A model generated the notes under the pieces. That model searched no databases and was not told where the DNA came from. It saw nothing but the letters and a program-made list of their open reading frames with translations. Made by a program: the position numbers and the translations under genes. A stretch of 64,000 bases of DNA from Bradyrhizobium archetypum (GTDB taxonomy: Bacteria > Pseudomonadota > Alphaproteobacteria > Rhizobiales > Xanthobacteraceae), in contig NZ_JAAVLW010000005.1 in the NCBI RefSeq assembly GCF_013114835.1, positions 740,704 through 804,703 of the forward strand, written 5' to 3'. Below are positions 52,275 through 62,542 of the stretch, in pieces; the first letter of the stretch is position 1, and each line of letters starts with the position of its first letter.

Positions 52275-53021
52275 ATGATCACGCCGGTTCGACGGAATTG
52301 GAGTCCCAAAGAATTGTTCAATGCTCTGACGCCGGTGATGTTCACCGCGGAGCCATCAGTTCTGCACACACGTTGGAAAAAGTTGTGGCCAGAACTGTAT
52401 ACTGAATATGACGCGAGGCATCTGAAAAAGGAGTTGTCCGTCCGCAACTTGATCGCTACCGAGGAGGCTGCGGCATTCTTTGATGCCTGGGCCAGGGACG
52501 AGGAGCGTCACGCCGAGGGCTTTATACAGATCATGGAGCTCGTCGCTGATGGATCAGAAAAGGATCTTTGGGAGCGATTGGACGCTCGATCCCACAATTT
52601 TGGTGCGATTAATGAATACCTGAAAGACGAATTCTCTGTGATGGTTATGATAGCCTTTGATGAAATGTGCACCTGCCATGCCTATGCTGCGGATAAGAGT
52701 TTCTATGCAGGACTTGGGAGCGATAGATTCGTTCGTTGGCTAAGGGAAGTGACTGCCGACGAGGCAGTTCACTCGATGAACGCGGTTAACGTTATCCGCG
52801 CCCGATACTCCGATCGCATCGGCGAAGTCGGCACAATCCTCGACGGCCTCACCAGCGGTGTCGCCGATGAGTCAGACTACGGCGGGACCTTCGTTCTGGA
52901 TTATTTCGGCGAGAAGTACACGAAGGAGATGCTAGCTAACTGCCGCGCTGCAATCCTGAGAAATATTGCCAAGCCGCTCACGACTGGAGAGCGAGACGGA
53001 CGGAGCGGTCGGCCAAGTTGA
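52275..53021 (+). CDS. Ferritin-like diiron protein
   Basis: A 248-residue helical protein with diiron-carboxylate motifs: E-E-A-A-A-F-F ... D-E-E-R-H-A-E-G, then F-D-E-M-C-T-C-H and A-D-E-A-V-H-S. The pattern fits a ferritin-like oxygenase or desaturase fold. The ATG at 52275 has GGAGG five bases upstream. It stands alone, between the broken nodM and a metallohydrolase gene; its substrate cannot be told. Base composition is more AT-rich than the core genes. Confidence 0.65.
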   Translation: MITPVRRNWSPKELFNALTPVMFTAEPSVLHTRWKKLWPELYTEYDARHLKKELSVRNLIATEEAAAFFDAWARDEERHAEGFIQIMELVADGSEKDLWERLDARSHNFGAINEYLKDEFSVMVMIAFDEMCTCHAYAADKSFYAGLGSDRFVRWLREVTADEAVHSMNAVNVIRARYSDRIGEVGTILDGLTSGVADESDYGGTFVLDYFGEKYTKEMLANCRAAILRNIAKPLTTGERDGRSGRPS

Positions 53022-53664
53022 ACTTAACGCCTTCCGCAGCGCCGCGGAGTGATACCGCGGGCGTCCAGCTTGCTCCTCGTCGAACATGGCGCGCAGCGGG
53101 ACAACCAACGTGCCCATGCGATTGAACTGCGACTTTCCTTAGGGACCGTCGACGACGGTCGGCCCTCGTCGCCTCTGGAGTCAACCCGCGAAATTAATGT
53201 CTCGCGATCGCAGCAGCAGCCGATTATGCAGGCGCGCGAGCTCGAATATACCTCAGCGCCTCATGCTGGAGACACGACGCAGGGTACCCTGCCCTGCAGC
53301 CGAGCTAGCCGGAAAATCAAGCCGGATCAGGCCCTTATGGAATTAATTTAAAGTAGTGCCGCTCCCCGCGAGCTTTCGCTGCATCAGTGGGGAAACAGGC
53401 CCATAGGAGATTTTTTTCAGACAATTTGAACCAGCTCAGGCGAATACGGCAAGGGCGCTGATCGATGGTTATCTCCTGCGGGCTACCTAGCATCTTACTA
53501 TCTGTCCGAGCGTCCAATGTTCTTCGTAGCCTAAATCGATCGTCGATGGCATGCCAGTGGGACATAGCCGGACGTGCCATGGTCCGGGTGCGCCCACGCG
53601 ACGCCGCCAACACAGACAAGCGGAAACGGACAGCAGATTCCTTTTATCCTAAGTTTTTGTTTCA
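53022..53664. other. No supported gene
   Basis: About 640 bases of mixed short frames without recognisable coding content. Confidence 0.35.
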
Positions 53665-56301
53665 TCAATGCTCGCGGTCAACGTGAACCGAATGGATCGG
53701 CACATGCTCGTGGCTGGCGCCGAGTTCGTGAAGCCTGTGATGAAGGCGATGATGTGCAAGCTCCAGGACAGCCCGCAGCCTTGAGTGCCGCGCTTCATCG
53801 GTCTTGGGTGCGATCGTATCCACGTAGGCGATCGATCCCTCAATCTGCGCGAGGACCGAGACCGCGTCCGCGGTCGCAAAGACGGGTTTGTCACCGACGT
53901 CGACATACACGGCACTGGTGTGGGCCGCAATGTCGGCCTCGCGCCCGGCGACACTGCCTCGAACACGGATAGCGACCCAACAGGACTCGGTGACGCCCAG
54001 CTCGAGGTGGCCGTTGCACGACAAGTCGCCGCATCGCACTTCATCGACGACAGTGCCGTTGCGGATCAACTCCACACGCGTCGGGCGAACGCTGACCGAT
54101 TCGATCCGCCAGTCGATACTGACAGTGCCGCCTGAAGGAGGAATCGCGATCTTGCTCCCGGGACGCCGCCCTTCTACCGTCATGTCCACGAGCGGCCCGA
54201 CTGTGATGAACGTGTCGCCGCTGCGCACGGCATCCATCCAGTTGCGGTACGTAAAATCGCGCGCGCCCAGCTGCGCATAGGTCCGCGAGCCGCCGAGAAG
54301 CGCGGACGCGTCCATCTTGTCGGAACCTGCCACCAGCGGAAGGTGGTAGCCAATGTTGAGGTATCGGTACCAGTCGGCCAGACCGAAGGCGCTGATCTGC
54401 GCGGTTAGCGGGTTGAACGACATCATCTCCATCGCGTCGATTAAGCCGAGCACGATATCGGCCGCCCGCTCGGCCTGCGGGTTGGGCGAGTGCGGCATCA
54501 CGACCAGTCCCCCTTGCTGCCGGCAACGCTCCGCCCAGTCAGCCATGATCGCTTCCAGCGGATCGCCGATCGCCGCTTCGTTCGGTCCGGCGCAAGAGAG
54601 CGGATTGATGATCTCGCCTTCGTAGCCGAGAAGCGAGATGTGCCCTAGAACCTGCATCCGGTTCTCCGTGCCGACGCGGACGAGGAACTCTCCGTCGCCG
54701 CCGAAGTCCTTCGCCCCGATCGTCGTGCGTCCGTCGAAATCGGCGACGTTGGTGAACAACTCGCCCCACTGCGCCGCGAGCAGGTTGACGACGTTGACAC
54801 CCTCCGCCTTGCCCTCTAGCAGGGCTGTCTGCGGGCTCAGGAAATGGACGTGCGTATCGGAGCTGACCCAGCCCTGTTCGCGCCAGCGCAGCACTCTGTC
54901 CAGCTCGAAGGTAAGGCTTTCCGTATCCGTGGTGACTTCGACGATGCGACGCACAGGCCGCACCTCGAAGCCCCTGCTGATCTCGACGTACACGGGCCCA
55001 ATCGGCAGGTCCGCGTCGCAGCTGCCATCCACATAGGCGTACTGGTTTAGGCCGTTCGCCAGCTCGCCGGCAAAGTTCTCGAACCTGCCGGTGTTCACCT
55101 TGCGGTGGTGTCCCTTGGGCGGCAGATACTCCCCGTGCGCGCCGTGGAGATGCAGGCGTGCGGCGACACGCACACCGCTGACCTTCTCAACGATGCGGAT
55201 CTTGACGGGTCGCGTCGCCTGCTCGATGGGCACCGCGTCCAGCGATGTGCCTGCTGCGTTCCCGACGGCGTCCAGCGATTGAAGGTCCTGAACATGCAAG
55301 CGGCCGTCGTCGGAGCGCAGGTAGAGCCTTGCGTCGGGGTGCGCGGAGTACTCGACGATGATCTGGTCATTGGAGCGCACAGGCTGCACGTCAGGCTTGT
55401 CACCGAGCCAATCCGTTCTGGAGTACTCAAGTACGGCGCGGGCGGAGATGACCGAGCCCAGGTCCATGCCGATTTGCTCGCCGCGATGGTCTACATCTAG
55501 TTCCCCGAGCTTGTTCAGATGCACCCCGGGCGGCAGCCGCATCCTCAGCTTGCGACGGCCCTGCAGGCGCAGCGGATGCTCCGACAGCTGTGTCGTGCTC
55601 ACCGCATAGACGAGCGAAGCCTCTCGCTCCGGACGCAGGCTCAGGCCCACGAGCTCCTTCTCTGGATGCGGATTTGGCAGCGCATAAAGCCACAAGTTCT
55701 CGCCTTCACGATCCATGCGTCCCGATTCGGTGCGAGCCTCGCCGTTGATGAAGCTAGTGCGCGCCGCTCGCCCGAGCGCGAAGTTTTCTCCGGTGCTCGC
55801 GTGCACGATGGGCCCACGCAGCGGCACGGCCCCGAATGCACTCGCACTCCATACGATGTGTTTCTGCTGGATTGCGAACCGCCGCAGCACGGGCACGTCC
55901 GCGGCGCTGTCGTCGGCATATCGGAGCGCATACGTCGACACCCGATTGCCCAGCGGGTTGCCATCCGCAGAGTGCGCGGCTGGCCCGATCTCGCCAAACC
56001 CTTCAGGCCTCACGGGTTGATGGTCCGTGACCACATGCACAAAGAGCACGTAGGTGGCCAATGTGGGTAACAGTGAGATTTCGGTAGGACCCTCCCCAGT
56101 CCGCAAGGCCAGCACATCGAGCCCTGCATCGTCGCCGAATAGAAACGGGATGCCGCGATGCGTCTGCGGCCCCCGCAATGAGTCGATCCAGCCGGTGTCG
56201 CCCGCGCGCTTGCCGAACCGCTCGTCCAGCTCCCGGCGCCTGGCATTGAAATATGGCTTCAGATCCACGGGCGTGAAGTGCGGCGATGAGGGTGTTTTCA
56301 T
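53665..56301 (-). CDS. CehA/McbA-type metallohydrolase, PHP domain
   Basis: An 878-residue protein. The N-terminal ~420 residues are β-rich accessory domains. A PHP-type metallohydrolase domain begins near W-V-S-S-D-T-H-V-H-F (about residue 490) and continues through V-V-M-P-H-S-P-N-P and V-A-G-S-D-K-M-D. The CehA/McbA family splits esters and carbamates, and related members act on carbohydrates. There is no signal peptide. It lies near a GH88 pseudogene and an MHS transporter, so a catabolic role is likely; the substrate is unknown. Confidence 0.75.
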   Translation of the reverse strand: MKTPSSPHFTPVDLKPYFNARRRELDERFGKRAGDTGWIDSLRGPQTHRGIPFLFGDDAGLDVLALRTGEGPTEISLLPTLATYVLFVHVVTDHQPVRPEGFGEIGPAAHSADGNPLGNRVSTYALRYADDSAADVPVLRRFAIQQKHIVWSASAFGAVPLRGPIVHASTGENFALGRAARTSFINGEARTESGRMDREGENLWLYALPNPHPEKELVGLSLRPEREASLVYAVSTTQLSEHPLRLQGRRKLRMRLPPGVHLNKLGELDVDHRGEQIGMDLGSVISARAVLEYSRTDWLGDKPDVQPVRSNDQIIVEYSAHPDARLYLRSDDGRLHVQDLQSLDAVGNAAGTSLDAVPIEQATRPVKIRIVEKVSGVRVAARLHLHGAHGEYLPPKGHHRKVNTGRFENFAGELANGLNQYAYVDGSCDADLPIGPVYVEISRGFEVRPVRRIVEVTTDTESLTFELDRVLRWREQGWVSSDTHVHFLSPQTALLEGKAEGVNVVNLLAAQWGELFTNVADFDGRTTIGAKDFGGDGEFLVRVGTENRMQVLGHISLLGYEGEIINPLSCAGPNEAAIGDPLEAIMADWAERCRQQGGLVVMPHSPNPQAERAADIVLGLIDAMEMMSFNPLTAQISAFGLADWYRYLNIGYHLPLVAGSDKMDASALLGGSRTYAQLGARDFTYRNWMDAVRSGDTFITVGPLVDMTVEGRRPGSKIAIPPSGGTVSIDWRIESVSVRPTRVELIRNGTVVDEVRCGDLSCNGHLELGVTESCWVAIRVRGSVAGREADIAAHTSAVYVDVGDKPVFATADAVSVLAQIEGSIAYVDTIAPKTDEARHSRLRAVLELAHHRLHHRLHELGASHEHVPIHSVHVDREH

Positions 56302-56631
56302 TCGATGGACTCCAGTTCTGGGAAGTCGTCGCCGAGTCCTGTTGATTCGGCAGCAAAGCGTTGAACTTTTTCGACTGGATGAAGTCGCATGGACAAAATA
56401 GACGAGAGGTCACTGGCGATCGGAATTCCGATTGAGCGTCGAGGGCAAGCAAATGGATGATGGTACTGTCATAGTGGCGTGTGCGCGGGACCCTGAATGC
56501 AAGGAGAACACGGGTGTTCGCAACACTTCTGGCGGAGACAATAGCTCGTGTACTTCCGTCAGCTGAGGTAACGCTGTAGACCACGCCTACAGTGGACACG
56601 AAGCATCTCAGTTCGACGCAACGTAAAAGCA
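56302..56631. other. Intergenic, no gene seen
   Basis: About 330 bases between the metallohydrolase start and the end of the GH88 pseudogene. No clear promoter was recognised. Confidence 0.35.
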
Positions 56632-57800
56632 TTACTTTGAGACCTCGGTGACGTCGGCGACATTCCTACCTGAGAGCAACCCGCCGGTTTTCCGCAGTCG
56701 CTCCCGAGACAGCTCCCGGACCTTGCGGCCTCGGCGCATATTCAGTAGATCCGGCCAGCCGGCGCTAGCCCCGTCAGAATGCAAGACTTCAAAGAAGTAG
56801 CTATCGAAGATCAACTCGACGTTCTCTGCAGCGTCGATATCGCGCACGACTGCTCTTTGGGTAACGCATCCATTTGTAAGATTCCAGGCGGTCGCTCGTA
56901 CGCCGGAGCCGACGTGTGCGCGATCAACTGCGTCACGGTACGCTCCGCGAAATATCGGTACTTGGCGCCTCGTGAGGCCCAAGTGCTAGGCCAGACAGCC
57001 ACAATGCCAATACCGCGGCGATGGCCGTGGCCGCGGTTTCTCGGCTGGTGTTCGGGATTGCCGGATCGTCGAAGTCCCAAGCCAGATCCACGGAAACATG
57101 GTCGATCCGCTAGTCCAGCACGCGGCCGCAGGGGCTCCGTCGGGCGAACCGTGGCGGCATAGCCGGTGTACAGCATAGCCCATACGTACGCACGTCCCAT
57201 GCTGCCGTCGATGCAGCCTTTGCGTGTGTGTGTGCGTTCTGCCCACCTTACCGGTGGGAGGGTCGAGCGTGGATGATGGGGTGACCAAATCATCCGGACG
57301 CACATGGATTTCGAGCAGCCGCCGCACGTAAGCGTTGGCGACCGCCTCCACCTGAGAGTTGCCCAGCTGGGCCAAGGCTCAGTAAACCAGGCTTGTCGCC
57401 TAGAGCGAGTGGCTGCTGCTCTCCGCAGCCCCAACAGCACTGGCCTCTTCGACCTTGCCGCCTGGAGTGCAAGTTCGCGCCCGGCTTTATTTCTGAGGAA
57501 TGATGCTTCCGAGTGCGGCACGGTGATAGAAGCCAAAGCCCTAAAAGACTGTCCATTGCAAGGAGCGCCGCAGCATCCGGCGCAGCGCTGAATGCCCGTC
57601 GGCATTTGGGGACCGCTCTGCTTCAGCAATAGCCGCGAGCCAAAACTCGCCGACGAACGCCCCTCCTGTCCAATCGCCATCGGACATGAACGTGCCCAAT
57701 GCGCGCCCAGTGGGGCAGCCCTGAGTTGTAGCGCCTCGGGTCTGCGCAAATACTCGTGCGCTCGGAGAGAAATCCGTTTCTCGACAAGGTTTGGCTCCAA
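56632..57800 (-). pseudogene. Shattered GH88 unsaturated glycuronyl hydrolase
   Basis: Pieces of a GH88-family enzyme occur in order in all three minus frames across about 390 codons, a normal length. They are: an N-terminal frame from 57800; G-D-W-T-G-G-A-F-V-G-E-F-W-L-A (near 57650); A-N-A-Y-V-R-R-L-L-E-I-H-V-R-P-D and S-S-T-L-D-P-P-T-G-K (57330-57250); a T-H-T-R-K-G segment; W-D-F-D-D-P-A-I-P-N-T-S-R-E-T (near 57070); and a final F-D-S-Y-F-F-E-V-L-H. Repeated frameshifts make it dead. Intact enzymes remove unsaturated uronic acids from lyase products. Confidence 0.7.
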
Positions 57801-57854
57801 CAGAATTCCTCCGGTCGCCTTGCCGCGGCGCGCGGAGTAGGCAGACAGACGGGT

Positions 57855-59180
57855 TCAGTTGCCGATGTAGACGCGGCCGCGGTTCTTGGCGATGCGATAG
57901 ACCACTACGCTCAGCAGCGCTATCCATGATCCGTAGACGGGAAATATCCAGGTCATGTGCTCGCGTTGCAACCACACCATGAGATAAGGTGAAGTCCCGC
58001 CAAACAACGAGACGCCCAAAGCATAGCCGAGCGCTACCCCCGTCGTCCGAACGGCACGCGGCATCAGCGTGGTTGCGATGAAGTTGTAGAGCCCCATGTT
58101 GAAGCCTACGATAGCTCCGCCGAACACCATCACGATGAAGAAAGTGGAGATGCTCTTCTCCGAATAGACCAATGTAAGAAAGAAGCACGGGATGAGCAGC
58201 AGGCGCAGCAGCGTGAACGCGCGGGATGGTCGCATCTTGTCCGCGAAGGCGCCCACGTACGGGGCGGTCACCATCCAGGTTAGCCCCATCAGCGTCAGGA
58301 TTCCGAACACCCAGGTGCTGTTCTCCTTGAACACCGTATTGGCCATATTGGGCAGACCCGCAATCCATGCGTAGTTAGCGATCTGCACCGATCCAATGAC
58401 CAGAATGACCGCGAGCAACGAGAGCCGAACGCTCCACAGCGTTTTCCATATGCCGCTGGTCGTTTCTTGAATGCGCGACAACTCATCCTGGCGATGCATC
58501 GCGCGATTGACCAAAGTCTCCGGCATGGCTGCCCGCAGATAAATGATAAACAAGCCGAGCACGCCGCCAAACGCGATGGGTATACGCCACGCCCACTCGC
58601 GCATCACCTCAGGTGCCACCGAGGCACTCACCAGAAACGCGACCATGCTGGCCCCGATTGCGCCCAGCTGAATGAACGTACCACCGATCAGGCCAAGGTA
58701 ACGCCCTTCCTTGCCTGGTGGCGCTAGTTCGATCGCGATCGCGTTCGCGACACCCGACTCGGCGCCAAGGGAAAGTCCTTGAACGATTCGAATAAGAAGC
58801 AGCGCCACAGCTGCCGTAACGCCGATATCGTCATAGGCCGGCAAGATGGAGATCAGCAATGAGGACAGCGCCATCGCCGTCACCGAGATCATCATTACTC
58901 GCTTATGGCTGATCCGATCTGCGACTGGACCAAGCAAGGCAGCCCCGAGCGGCCGCGCGAGGAAGCCCGCTCCAAACACCGCGAGCGCCGCGAGCAGAGA
59001 GGTGATCGGATCACCGGAAGGAAAGAAGTGCGGCGACAGAAACGCAGCCATCACGCCGTAGATGTTCCAGTCATACGCCTCCAGCGCTACGCCTCCACCG
59101 AGACCGACCGTCATTCTCCTAGTGACAACTAGCTTCTCTGGCTGGATCGGGGCAGCAGCGGGGTGAGTGATATCGTGCAT
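57855..59180 (-). CDS. MHS-family MFS transporter
   Basis: A 441-residue, 12-helix transporter of the metabolite:H+ symporter group. The starting signature is E-A-Y-D-W-N-I-Y-G, and the loop 2-3 motif is P-V-A-D-R-I-S-H-K-R. The frame is intact. It likely imported an organic or sugar acid for the adjacent degraded pathway. Confidence 0.85.
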   Translation of the reverse strand: MHDITHPAAAPIQPEKLVVTRRMTVGLGGGVALEAYDWNIYGVMAAFLSPHFFPSGDPITSLLAALAVFGAGFLARPLGAALLGPVADRISHKRVMMISVTAMALSSLLISILPAYDDIGVTAAVALLLIRIVQGLSLGAESGVANAIAIELAPPGKEGRYLGLIGGTFIQLGAIGASMVAFLVSASVAPEVMREWAWRIPIAFGGVLGLFIIYLRAAMPETLVNRAMHRQDELSRIQETTSGIWKTLWSVRLSLLAVILVIGSVQIANYAWIAGLPNMANTVFKENSTWVFGILTLMGLTWMVTAPYVGAFADKMRPSRAFTLLRLLLIPCFFLTLVYSEKSISTFFIVMVFGGAIVGFNMGLYNFIATTLMPRAVRTTGVALGYALGVSLFGGTSPYLMVWLQREHMTWIFPVYGSWIALLSVVVYRIAKNRGRVYIGN

Positions 59181-59408
59181 GTGTCCGGTTCGCTCGGCTG
59201 GTGAAAATCGGTTAAGAATATCGATGGGGAAACTTCAGGATAGGATCGCGTCTGGCGCAGTGGCGTCATATTTGGCCATCAAGTAAGCGGCGCCTTGGCA
59301 AATTGGCCAGTGCCGATCCAATGCTCTCGCATATTCCGCTCATCGGCTCCTGTCTGTTGACGGCCGCATCAATCGACGGCGGTTCGGTCGAGCGCGCAAC
59401 ACGCGCGA
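59181..59408. other. Gap ahead of the MHS transporter
   Basis: No gene seen; some DctP-like coding may have decayed here. Confidence 0.3.
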
Positions 59409-59666
59409 TCATGCCCGCAGCTCTTGCATCATCTGCACTTCGCCGCGGAGTTGCGACAGCGGACCAATCTGGATCGCTATCCTACCGCTCGTCTCAGCCT
59501 TGGCGAATTCCAGCGCCGTAAGCTGATAATGATTGTCCGCAGCCAGCGCGTGGCCGAGCTTCATGACGATCTTTTCGGCCGATTGCGCACCGGCAACGAC
59601 CGCAAGCGCGCAGACAAGGATGCACCCTGACAACGATCCAACAATACTGTGCAATGCGCTGCTCAC
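59409..59666 (-). pseudogene. Truncated TRAP transporter binding protein (DctP)
   Basis: An 85-residue fragment: a signal peptide ending V-A-G-A-Q-S-A, then K-I-V-M-K-L-G-H-A-L-A and the typical L-E-F-A-K-A, E-T-S-G-R-I-A and G-E-V-Q-M-M-Q-E-L. Normal DctP proteins have about 330 residues, so only the first quarter is left. Confidence 0.7.
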
Positions 59667-60693
59667 GGTGTCTCCCCCATGGTATTTTTATGAAGCGGCG
59701 ATTGACGCCGATTGGTGTGGAAGTATGGCGATCTGCCAATTCCCGCGTTAGGACGCTTTTCCATATTTCTTGTACTTTTTGACGAGATGTACTTGGAAGC
59801 GGGAGTGCAGAAACGAGCAACACGACGTTCACCCCACAAATATTTCGGTGCTTTACGAGGCGCATCAAACGGGATGACTTCGCGGAAACGCCATATGGCT
59901 ATTTTATTATCCTCGCGGCGTCGGTGACGAATACTTGCAGCGCAATAACAAATCCATGCGACAGCCATCGATGAGGATTCTTAGGATTCCAAGGATTTGG
60001 ACAAAGCGTCTTGACGTCGGCGAAACGCCCTTTCTACCCTTTTGTTGCGCGAACCGCCGCTCGCGATGTGGCGCCTGCATCTTTGACAGCTTTCCTCTCG
60101 CGTCATATTCATGCCAATAGCCGAGACGCTCCTGATCTTTCAGGGCCATGACGAGAAACGAGACAGTCGAACGATCGGTCGATGCCGAGCTTACTGAAAA
60201 GCAAAACCAGATTCCTTCCCCCGTTTTGGCGTCTACGCGGTAGTTCTCGATGATCGGTGCATCGAAGGTCGGGTGTTGCGGCACCTCAACTCCTGACCTG
60301 ACAGATCGGATAAATCGCCCGAGACAGAAAATCCGGCTTGCGGCCTACTTCGGAGAACGCTTCACGGTTGATGGGTGTCACGCATGCTCCTGTCCGAAAA
60401 CACACGTGCCAATGTTGGGAACCCGCCAAGCTGATTGCGAACGCGAGTTTGAGCCGGGAACGTCGTTGGATTCCTCTGAATCCCGGTGGCCCAAATCATG
60501 CAATGCGGTAGCGAAGTGTCTTGTAATCGGATCTCGCGCTGGGAGACGACCTTAGATATCTAGAACGAAACATTGATTGAGCTCGACGCGAGCAGCGCCA
60601 GGGAGACTCGTTCAACGGCTGCTTACTTGCGTGCTTTCAGCGTCTGATTCACTCGATCGGAATCGAATTGTCAGCGTTAGCTAAGGAGACACT
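59667..60693. other. Largely non-coding stretch upstream of nodU
   Basis: About 1 kb, AT-richer than the core. One minus-strand frame (59907-60284, 125 residues) begins plausibly but ends in low-quality sequence and is not called. A weak nod-box-like string, AACGAAACATTGATT, lies near 60562, about 130 bases before nodU, too degenerate to call. Confidence 0.35.
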
Positions 60694-62364
60694 ATGCGCA
60701 TCTGCGGTATCAAGCTGACGCATGACGGAGCGATCGCTGTTGTCGAGGATGGACGACTTGTCTTCTGTGTCGAGCAGGAAAAGCGGAGCAACAATCCGCG
60801 GTATCAACGCATTGACAATCTCGATGCAGTTGTTCTCGCTTTGGCGGAGCACGGTCTGGACTTGGGGGATGTCGATCAGTTCGTCATCGACGGCTGGTGG
60901 GGGAAGGTAGAGTCGCAGTTCCACGTACTCAGTGGGGCGACGCCTATCACTCTAAAAGGGGCGACGTATTTTGAGCGCCATACCGAAGGCCTTCTCACTT
61001 CGCGCGACGGCTTTGGCCTGATGCTCGGCGACACGGTCTTCCCTTATAAAAGTTATCCGCACGTCACAGGGCATGTGGCATCAGCATACTGCACTAGTCC
61101 CTTTGCCAAAGCCGGACAACCCGCGTTCTGCCTGGTGTGGGACGGTGGCACTTTTCCACGTCTCTATTATGTAGAACGCCGCGCAGCCCGGTTTCTCGGA
61201 TGCCTATTCCCGATGATTGGCCAAGTCTATGCTGCCGCGGGCTATCACTTCGGACCCTTCAAGCAGGCGAACCGCACCGATTGGGACCTCGGTGTTGCCG
61301 GCAAGCTGATGGCTTACATCGCGCTCGGGTCTGTTGATGAAGAAATCGTCACGGTATTTCAGAAGCTCTATGAGGAACGCTTTGCGGCCGACACTGAGCT
61401 TGTCCATCGTTACAGCGCGAATGCCTCGCGTGGCGCGGGCTCCCCACTTGGGGCTGTGCATGACTTTTTCGAGGCCAGCGCGCTCCTGTTGAAGGCCAAG
61501 GCACCCGAAGATGTGCTCGCATCGTTTCATTGTTTTCTTGAGCGTCTGCTCCTCCGCGAAATGGCGACTGCTTTGCAGCGGCATTCGTGTTTGCCGCCGC
61601 GCAATTTGTGTATAGCTGGAGGCTGCGGTCTCAATATCAAATGGAACAGTGCACTACGTGCCAGCGGCCTGTTCGATGCCGTCTGGGTGCCGCCCTTTCC
61701 GAATGACAGTGGCTCGGCAATTGGCGCCGCTTGCTCCGCACTAGCGGCGGACAAGGGCTTCGTGCCGTTGGAATGGTCGGTCTATAGTGGTCCAGCCCTG
61801 CAAGCTCGCGATGTCCCGCCACAATGGGAGGGCGCGCCGTGTAGCATGCGTGAACTTGCGACGATTCTCGCCAACAACAAGCCCATAATTTTCCTTGCCG
61901 GCCGCGCCGAGCTTGGACCACGGGCATTGGGTAGCAGAAGCATTCTCGCAGCCGCAGCTTCGCCGCGAATGAAGGATTATCTCAATGATATCAAACTTCG
62001 CGAACACTTCCGGCCAGTGGCGCCGATATGCCTAGAGGATCGTGCGCCGGATATTTTCAGTCCTGGAACGCCGGACCCTTACATGCTTTTCGATCACCAG
62101 ACACGAGCAGAATGGCGCGAAAAGATCCCAGCTGTTGTACATCTCGACCAATCTGCGCGATTGCAGACCGTTTGCAGAACCTCTCAGCACAAAATCGCCG
62201 AACTTCTCATGGAATACGAAAAACTCACGGGCATTCCGCTGCTTTGCAATACAAGTGCTAACCTCCATGGACGTGGGTTTTTCCCTGATGCCGCAGCCGC
62301 CTGCGAATGGGGACAGGTTGAGCACGTATGGTGCGATGGCATGCTATGGACGAAAACTCCGTAA
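60694..62364 (+). CDS. nodU: NodU carbamoyltransferase
   Basis: A 556-residue NodU/TobZ-type carbamoyltransferase. The N-terminal part is Kae1-like (I-C-G-I-K-L-T-H-D-G-A, H-V-T-G-H-V-A-S-A-Y) with G-G-C-G-L-N-I-K-W-N and N-D-S-G-S-A-I-G-A-A. The C-terminal domain has G-R-A-E-L-G-P-R-A-L-G-S-R-S-I and L-C-N-T-S-A-N. NodU adds a carbamoyl group to the non-reducing end of Nod factor, with carbamoyl phosphate and ATP. It has a good AAGGAG ribosome site and an intact frame. No nodS, nodI or nodJ is next to it. Confidence 0.92.
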   Translation: MRICGIKLTHDGAIAVVEDGRLVFCVEQEKRSNNPRYQRIDNLDAVVLALAEHGLDLGDVDQFVIDGWWGKVESQFHVLSGATPITLKGATYFERHTEGLLTSRDGFGLMLGDTVFPYKSYPHVTGHVASAYCTSPFAKAGQPAFCLVWDGGTFPRLYYVERRAARFLGCLFPMIGQVYAAAGYHFGPFKQANRTDWDLGVAGKLMAYIALGSVDEEIVTVFQKLYEERFAADTELVHRYSANASRGAGSPLGAVHDFFEASALLLKAKAPEDVLASFHCFLERLLLREMATALQRHSCLPPRNLCIAGGCGLNIKWNSALRASGLFDAVWVPPFPNDSGSAIGAACSALAADKGFVPLEWSVYSGPALQARDVPPQWEGAPCSMRELATILANNKPIIFLAGRAELGPRALGSRSILAAAASPRMKDYLNDIKLREHFRPVAPICLEDRAPDIFSPGTPDPYMLFDHQTRAEWREKIPAVVHLDQSARLQTVCRTSQHKIAELLMEYEKLTGIPLLCNTSANLHGRGFFPDAAAACEWGQVEHVWCDGMLWTKTP

Positions 62365-62367
62365 GCG

Positions 62368-62542
62368 CAGTGTCCTATCGATATGGCATCACTTTCGATG
62401 CCCCGGTCTATTTTGGGGACACCGTCACCGCAAAGCTGGTGGTGCGTGAGAAGGACGAGGAGCGCAACACCTGCATCTTTCTGCCACGCTGTCACCAACC
62501 AGAACGGCTCGGTCGTGGCGTCAGGCAGCACTTCCTGAAGGA
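62368..62542 (+). pseudogene. MaoC-type dehydratase remnant
   Basis: A fragment encodes F-D-A-P-V-Y-F-G-D-T-V-T-A-K-L-V-V-R-E-K-D-E-E-R-N in one frame and N-Q-N-G-S-V-V-A-S-G in the next, the end of a MaoC/hot-dog-fold protein. One frameshift and loss of the first part make it dead. Confidence 0.65.

Noticed and set aside
59907..60284. 125-residue minus-strand hypothetical
   Set aside because: The start looks plausible, but the last half has no coding character and the gap around it is decayed.
60555..60600. nod box upstream of nodU
   Set aside because: Only AACGAAACATTGATT resembles the consensus; the ATC-N9-GAT repeats are absent, so it was not called.
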